Shown here one piece after another: positions 6,183-9,078 of a DNA stretch of 9,078 nt (position 1 is its first letter; every line of letters begins with the position of its first letter). The stretch is from Paraktedonobacter sp034437695. Lineage in GTDB: Bacteria; Chloroflexota; Ktedonobacteria; Ktedonobacterales; Ktedonobacteraceae. The translations under genes and the position numbers were made by a program. The DNA is taken from contig DAOTTJ010000132.1 in assembly GCA_034437695.1 (NCBI GenBank), positions 1-9,078 on the forward strand, written 5' to 3'. The notes beneath the pieces were generated by a model. That model was given only the letters and a program-made list of their open reading frames with translations, was not told where the DNA came from and made no database searches.

Positions 6183-6461
6183 TTACGCACATCTTTCGTC
6201 AAGCGTAATCCTAAATGCTTGATCGCTGAAGTTCTGGAAATAATAGCTCAGTTCATGATCTCCTATACCCATTGGGCGCTTTAGCATAGACTCCTTAATT
6301 TCGCCAGATTGGGGGACAGGGAGAATATTTATATCGACTTTCGGCGGAGGTAGTGTATCCTCGTATATGCCAATCGGCACTTTAACATCTTGCCGCGCTT
6401 TGAGTGTTACCTGTTTATGAAAACACTGATCCACTGCTTCGTTACTAGCTTTATTCGCCAT
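6183..6461 (-). CDS. Conserved-looking small protein of unknown function (92 aa)
   Basis: I do not recognise a family. The protein is soluble and probably beta-rich, with a proline-rich centre (YEDTLPPPKVDINILPVP, about residues 33-50), an internal PMGIGDHELSYYF segment (about 63-75) and the ending NFSDQAFRITLDERCA. It has two cysteines only (13 and 91), with no signal peptide or transmembrane helix. The ATG start has a clear AGGGAGA site about 8 nt upstream on the minus strand. It is transcribed away from the thymidylate-kinase-like operon and appears to share its control region (6610-6660), so it may belong to the same cassette. Between its stop and 6127 only non-coding sequence is seen. 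Confidence 0.6.
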   Translation of the reverse strand: MANKASNEAVDQCFHKQVTLKARQDVKVPIGIYEDTLPPPKVDINILPVPQSGEIKESMLKRPMGIGDHELSYYFQNFSDQAFRITLDERCA

Positions 6462-6609
6462 GCTTAATCTCCCTTATCTTATAGACGTTCCACCTAACCA
6501 ATGTTGTGTACTGCTCATCGCTTCACTTCTGCCGCCATTTGTCGTGTGGTGAGCTATCACATTCATGCTGTATAGATATAGACTATGTGCATACCTTACA
6601 CATACTCAG

Positions 6610-6639
6610 ACTATGCAATATTGAAAACAATATTGTCAA
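6610..6639 (-). promoter_or_regulatory. Leftward promoter of the 92-aa gene
   Basis: On the minus strand TTGACA (6639-6634) and CATAGT (6615-6610) are 18 bp apart, predicting a start near 6603 and a leader of about 140 nt. The spacer is almost exactly the CAATATTG palindrome pair, so any protein binding it would cover the promoter. Confidence 0.5.
6616..6635. promoter_or_regulatory. Operator-like double palindrome between divergent promoters
   Basis: The self-complementary octamer CAATATTG occurs twice (6616-6623 and 6628-6635) separated by AAAA, so it forms both a direct repeat and a hairpin. It lies between the -35 and -10 boxes of the leftward promoter and overlaps the -35 of the rightward one. 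This geometry suits a dimeric repressor controlling both directions. No regulator gene is evident in the window unless a small cassette protein acts as one. Confidence 0.5.
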
Positions 6640-6660
6640 TACCTTTTATAAGCGTATAAG
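6633..6660 (+). promoter_or_regulatory. Rightward promoter of the kinase/deoxyribosyltransferase-like operon
   Basis: TTGTCA (6633-6638), a 16-bp spacer and TATAAG (6655-6660) lead into an A-rich start region near 6667. Its -35 box overlaps the opposing TTGACA almost completely, so the two promoters are back-to-back. The leader to the kinase ATG is about 148 nt. Confidence 0.45.
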
Positions 6661-6710
6661 ATAAAAAATTGACTTTGCTCAAAAACTACGGGAAGACCAT
6701 ACTGATTAGC

Positions 6711-6818
6711 ATGAAAGGCAATAGTCTACAAAAAGCAATAGAGATTGTAATCTGGAATGATTTGCGTAAAATAGATGAGTTACGTTTGCTACAGAGAAAA
6801 GTAGCTTTTTATTTATGA
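6711..6818 (+). CDS. Possible 35-aa leader peptide coupled to the kinase gene
   Basis: An ATG-started small ORF encodes MKGNSLQKAIEIVIWNDLRK followed by an amphipathic charged helix (IDELRLLQRKVAFYL). Its stop codon overlaps the kinase start in an ATGA (6815-6818). The kinase has no Shine-Dalgarno sequence at a normal distance, so terminating ribosomes could supply initiation. The small ORF itself has only a distant GGGAAG (14 nt or more away), and an in-frame TTG at 6669 could extend it. No family is recognised. The ATGA overlap is the main reason to list it. Confidence 0.35.
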   Translation: MKGNSLQKAIEIVIWNDLRKIDELRLLQRKVAFYL

Positions 6819-7433
6819 AAATAATTGTTATCACAGGTATGGACGGAGTTGGGAAGACAACGCTAATCAAGGCGTTGTCTCGATTTTTTGTACCTCAAAG
6901 AGTAACAAATATTCACTTGCCATATGCGGATTTTGTGAGGTCGGCGTTAGCGACTTCGGGTGATGGAACGCCGCTTGGTGACCCTTGGACTGATCGACTG
7001 ATATTTGCGCTCGATAATCGACTCGTGGCTTATAAGGTCAGGGAACTAGAAAAGGCGGCAGAGTACGATATACTCTTGCTCCAGCGCGGTTGGATGGACA
7101 GTTACATCCACGGCGCTGGCCAAAGCTTCAGCTATGAAGCAATCACGAGCCTTGTACACCCAGCAGATCACAGGTAGCATATATCTCGACTGTGAGTTGG
7201 AAGTGGCTTACGAGCGCATTAAAGACGACCATGATGCCGATAAATTTGAAATGCTCTCTTACATGAGGCAGCAGCATAAGGAGACGAAAGGGTTTTACGA
7301 GTCGCTCACTACCGATCCTAAGTTACACACTTTGTTCAGTGAGCCAACCTTCTATGTTGATACTAGCGACTTGAGCAAAGAAGTAGTAGAGTCTAAAGTA
7401 GTACTATTCTTGAAAGAACAGAAGATTTTATAG
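6815..7433 (+). pseudogene. Thymidylate-kinase-like P-loop protein, split by a frameshift
   Basis: The first frame (6815-7177, 120 aa) begins MKIIVITGMDGVGKTT with a perfect Walker A (residues 8-16), then WTDRLIFALDN and LLLQRGWMDSYIHGAG, corresponding to the DR-Y and substrate/lid regions of thymidylate kinases (dTMP to dTDP with ATP). It stops at TAG 7175-7177 after HPADHR. The +1 frame then continues with SIYLDCELEVAYERIKDD and DADKFE, the expected next block of the family ('DL-IYLD...E-V-A-x-E-R-I'), down to a TAG at 7431-7433. A shift of one base (or a small deletion with loss of the usual 'RPDL' residues) near 7174 explains the split. Whole length would be about 205 residues, normal for the family. 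A kinase cut at this point would lack its C-terminal helices. Programmed +1 shifting at AGG-TAG-C is possible but unsupported. Confidence 0.8.
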
Positions 7434-7451
7434 GGAACTATAAGCAAATAA

Positions 7452-8030
7452 ATGATTATCCACCTCCTAGCTAGCGTCGAAAACATCGAAGACGATATTG
7501 CTAATCTCCGCCGCATTGTGGATGTTATACACTCTCAAGGACACTCATTATCTGTTAATTGGATAGAACCCGCTTACGCCAGAGCGATAAAAAACCATGC
7601 TCCTGCTAGAGTTGATTGGCGTGCCGTATATAAAGAAAACATGGCTGCCACCGCTAAAGCTGATGTTATCATCGCTGAGGCCACTCTCCGTAGCTTCGGC
7701 ACTGGTTACGCCTTCGCTCGTGCAGGTGGGCTTCGGAAGCCGACCCTTATTCTTCGGTGTGACGATGCCGAAGACGATAATATGGTTGTGGGCATTGACG
7801 AACGGTATACTACTTTCAAGCCCTATAACGAGCAAACGCTTGAAAAGATAGTTATCAGCTTTATTAAAGAAAACGATTACAAAACCAAAAATATCCGCTT
7901 CAACGTTCCAATCATTCCAGAGGTGGTAACAGTCCTCGTTCCATTGCGATTGCCACCGCCGAAGCGCGCGAATCTACTCCCAGCTTGTTATAAATGCTTG
8001 TTAGATAAGCCCAGGCGGTGCGCTCACTGA
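7452..8030 (+). CDS. Nucleoside 2-deoxyribosyltransferase/DNPH1-like protein
   Basis: Residues 1-150 have the fold signature of the nucleoside 2-deoxyribosyltransferase/DNPH1 (Rcl) group, which cleaves or exchanges the N-glycosidic bond of deoxynucleosides or deoxynucleotides. Seen are an N-terminal beta strand (IIHLLASV), then YKENMAATAKADVIIAEAT (Asp71, Glu76), then SFGTGYAFARA and RKPTLILRC. In the known enzymes the nucleophilic Glu follows the G-x-G-Y turn (GYE). Here that position is Ala87, so classical catalysis is doubtful. It begins 18 nt after the kinase frame, with only a weak AGGGA site. Residues about 154-192 are encoded on the antisense of the response regulator's 3' end and look like read-through, since the family domain is already complete near nt 7905. 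The family call is from motif memory. Confidence 0.6.
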   Translation: MIIHLLASVENIEDDIANLRRIVDVIHSQGHSLSVNWIEPAYARAIKNHAPARVDWRAVYKENMAATAKADVIIAEATLRSFGTGYAFARAGGLRKPTLILRCDDAEDDNMVVGIDERYTTFKPYNEQTLEKIVISFIKENDYKTKNIRFNVPIIPEVVTVLVPLRLPPPKRANLLPACYKCLLDKPRRCAH

Positions 8031-8568
8031 CCCCAATTCTGCGGGCGATCTCTTTCGTGCGTTCTCCACGGGCGACACCTGCCAGCACATCCAGTTCGCG
8101 TTGTGTTAAGACAGATTGTTTCTGCGAAGGGGCAGTGATCGCCCGCTCGGCGTGGAGAAGCAGGCGCTCCATCACCTCCGGTTGGATCAGCGTCTCGCCT
8201 CGCGCGACACGCTCAATCCCCTGAAGCAGCAACTCCACATCGGCGTCCTTGAGCAAATAGCCACGTGCGCCTGCTCGCAGTCCCCGAATCATCAGTTCGT
8301 CTTCGGTATACGTCGTCAGGATGAGTACTGCCACCTGCGGCCATGCGCGACGGATGTGCTCGAGAGCGGTGATCCCGTCTATCCCAGGCATGCGCAGGTC
8401 CATCAGCACGACATCTGGCTGGAGTTCGCCTGTCAGACGCACAGCTGAGGCACCATCAACCGCCTCTCCCACCAGTTCCAAGGTTTCACGCATACTCACC
8501 ATCAAGCGCAACCCGGTGCGCACGACTGGGTGATCATCGGCAATCACCACACGAATGCAGTTGCTCAT
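7912..8568 (-). CDS. NarL/LuxR-family two-component response regulator
   Basis: This is a complete 218-residue regulator. The receiver domain (about 4-120) has the acidic pair Asp11-Asp12, the phospho-acceptor Asp57 in VVLMDLRMPG, the switch Thr in LILTTY and the conserved Lys in YLLKDA. A linker of about 25 residues leads to a LuxR-type helix-turn-helix (about 150-212: LTQRELDVLAGVARGERTKE, IGVSERTAWAYLTSIYNKLG). It should bind DNA as a dimer once phosphorylated by the partner kinase. Its ATG overlaps the kinase stop as ATGA, a classic coupled pair. Its 3' end overlaps the convergent deoxyribosyltransferase-like ORF by 119 nt. The C-terminus (ASAVAIAMERGLL) looks normal, so the regulator itself is intact. 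Confidence 0.95.
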   Translation of the reverse strand: MSNCIRVVIADDHPVVRTGLRLMVSMRETLELVGEAVDGASAVRLTGELQPDVVLMDLRMPGIDGITALEHIRRAWPQVAVLILTTYTEDELMIRGLRAGARGYLLKDADVELLLQGIERVARGETLIQPEVMERLLLHAERAITAPSQKQSVLTQRELDVLAGVARGERTKEIARRIGVSERTAWAYLTSIYNKLGVDSRASAVAIAMERGLLPPLE

Positions 8569-9077
8569 GGCTCACTCCTCTCCCTCTTCTCTCTTCCAGA
8601 TGCCTTCTGCAAAGAGAAGTGTATCCTGGTCCCCTGTCTTGGCGTGCTCAGGACGGTGAGTTGACCGCCTGCGAGATGCGCGCGCTCATGCAGGCCAAGC
8701 AAACCATAATGTCCAGGTTGTACGCGGGCTTGAGCTGGATCGAAACCGGTCCCATCATCGCCGATTTCCAGGTGCAGCGTTTGTTCTTCCCTGGAGACGC
8801 GGACCCATGCCTGACGCGCACGTGCGTGGCGGGCCACGTTCGTCAGACCTTCGCGGATCACCCCCACGACCTGCTCAATGTGCTCCTGCGGAACCTGGGA
8901 GAGGAGGTCGAGTTCTGTGGTGCAAGGGATCCCAGTGCTGAGGGTAAAGCGCTGAACCTCCTCCTGTGCCGCTTCCACCAGATTACCTGGAGAAGGAGAT
9001 GACACGCGCAGGTCGTCAATCGCGCCGCGTGCATTCGCCAGCGTTTCTCGTGCCGAAGCCAGCGTCTGTTCAAGGAT
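8565..9077 (-). CDS. NarL-type sensor histidine kinase, 3' part only
   Basis: This is the C-terminal 170 residues of a sensor kinase whose start lies beyond the right edge. The frame is open to 9077. Near the edge ANARGAIDDLR matches the end of the HisKA_3 dimerisation domain, with the phospho-accepting His outside the window. Then follow the HATPase parts: N-box EGLTNVARHARAR, G1 box IGDDGTGFDP and G2-like GHYGLLGLHERAHLAGG, ending with TRIHFSLQ. A GTG near 9005 would give a 146-residue protein starting inside the domain, and I reject it as a start. It phosphorylates the downstream regulator, with which it shares an ATGA overlap. The sensory input domain cannot be judged. Confidence 0.92.
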   Translation of the reverse strand: MLEQTLASARETLANARGAIDDLRVSSPSPGNLVEAAQEEVQRFTLSTGIPCTTELDLLSQVPQEHIEQVVGVIREGLTNVARHARARQAWVRVSREEQTLHLEIGDDGTGFDPAQARVQPGHYGLLGLHERAHLAGGQLTVLSTPRQGTRIHFSLQKASGREKRERSEP

Positions 9078-9078
9078 C

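Noticed and set aside
7170..7180. Programmed +1 frameshift (prfB-like) in the kinase gene
   Set aside because: AGG-TAG-C lacks the known CTT-TGA-type slippery context and no stimulatory signal is evident. An ordinary indel is simpler.
8018..9002. Plus-strand ORFs opposite the response regulator and histidine kinase
   Set aside because: They are antisense of highly recognisable two-component proteins in GC-rich DNA, where spurious open frames are common.
1..9078. CRISPR arrays, tRNA or rRNA genes
   Set aside because: No regularly spaced repeats, no cloverleaf-like segment with a conserved T-arm, and no rRNA-like stretch were seen on either strand.

Overview
The window looks like accessory-rich chromosome from a mid-GC, non-proteobacterial bacterium. 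The archease/RtcB module, the decayed 'replication-relaxation' plus conjugative-ATPase pair, the AP2-domain fragment and the NarL-type two-component system together suggest a Ktedonobacteria-like Chloroflexota. That is inference from gene content; no search was run.

Layout. (1) 1-3560, plus strand: an RNA-repair locus. A near-consensus promoter (215-243) with a perfect palindrome just after the expected start leads to an archease gene (374-796). A second promoter (930-958) then serves a 66-codon unknown ORF (990-1190), an internally deleted RtcB paralogue (1160-2008) and a full-length RtcB RNA ligase (2029-3492), closed by an 11-bp hairpin (3527-3556). Archease stimulates RtcB guanylylation, so the two are partners. 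The short RtcB copy lacks most of the metal site and shares a 74-nt identical tract with the full copy. (2) 3584-4800, minus strand: a ruined mobile-element module, with a conjugative/HerA-type ATPase C-terminus followed 4 nt later by a replication-relaxation winged-helix gene. Each is broken by nonsense codons, and the ATPase also by frameshifts. (3) 4800-6130: mobile-element debris. It holds a 10-bp palindrome, a possible TnpB tail with a hairpin, an IS630-type transposase cut off right after its first catalytic Asp motif, and a frameshifted AP2 DNA-binding domain joined at that point.

(4) 6183-7910: a more AT-rich cassette. A 92-aa unknown protein (minus) and a rightward operon (possible 35-aa leader ORF, thymidylate-kinase-like protein broken by one frameshift, nucleoside 2-deoxyribosyltransferase/DNPH1-like protein) diverge from back-to-back promoters. 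These promoters share a palindromic spacer, which suggests one regulator controls both sides. The two enzyme families both act on deoxynucleoside monophosphates, so the cassette may concern nucleotide salvage, sanitation or defence. (5) 7912-9078, minus strand: a GC-richer NarL/LuxR response regulator overlapped by 4 nt with the 3' part of its sensor histidine kinase, which runs off the window. The deoxyribosyltransferase-like ORF reads through into the antisense of the response regulator, marking a likely junction between imported and resident DNA.
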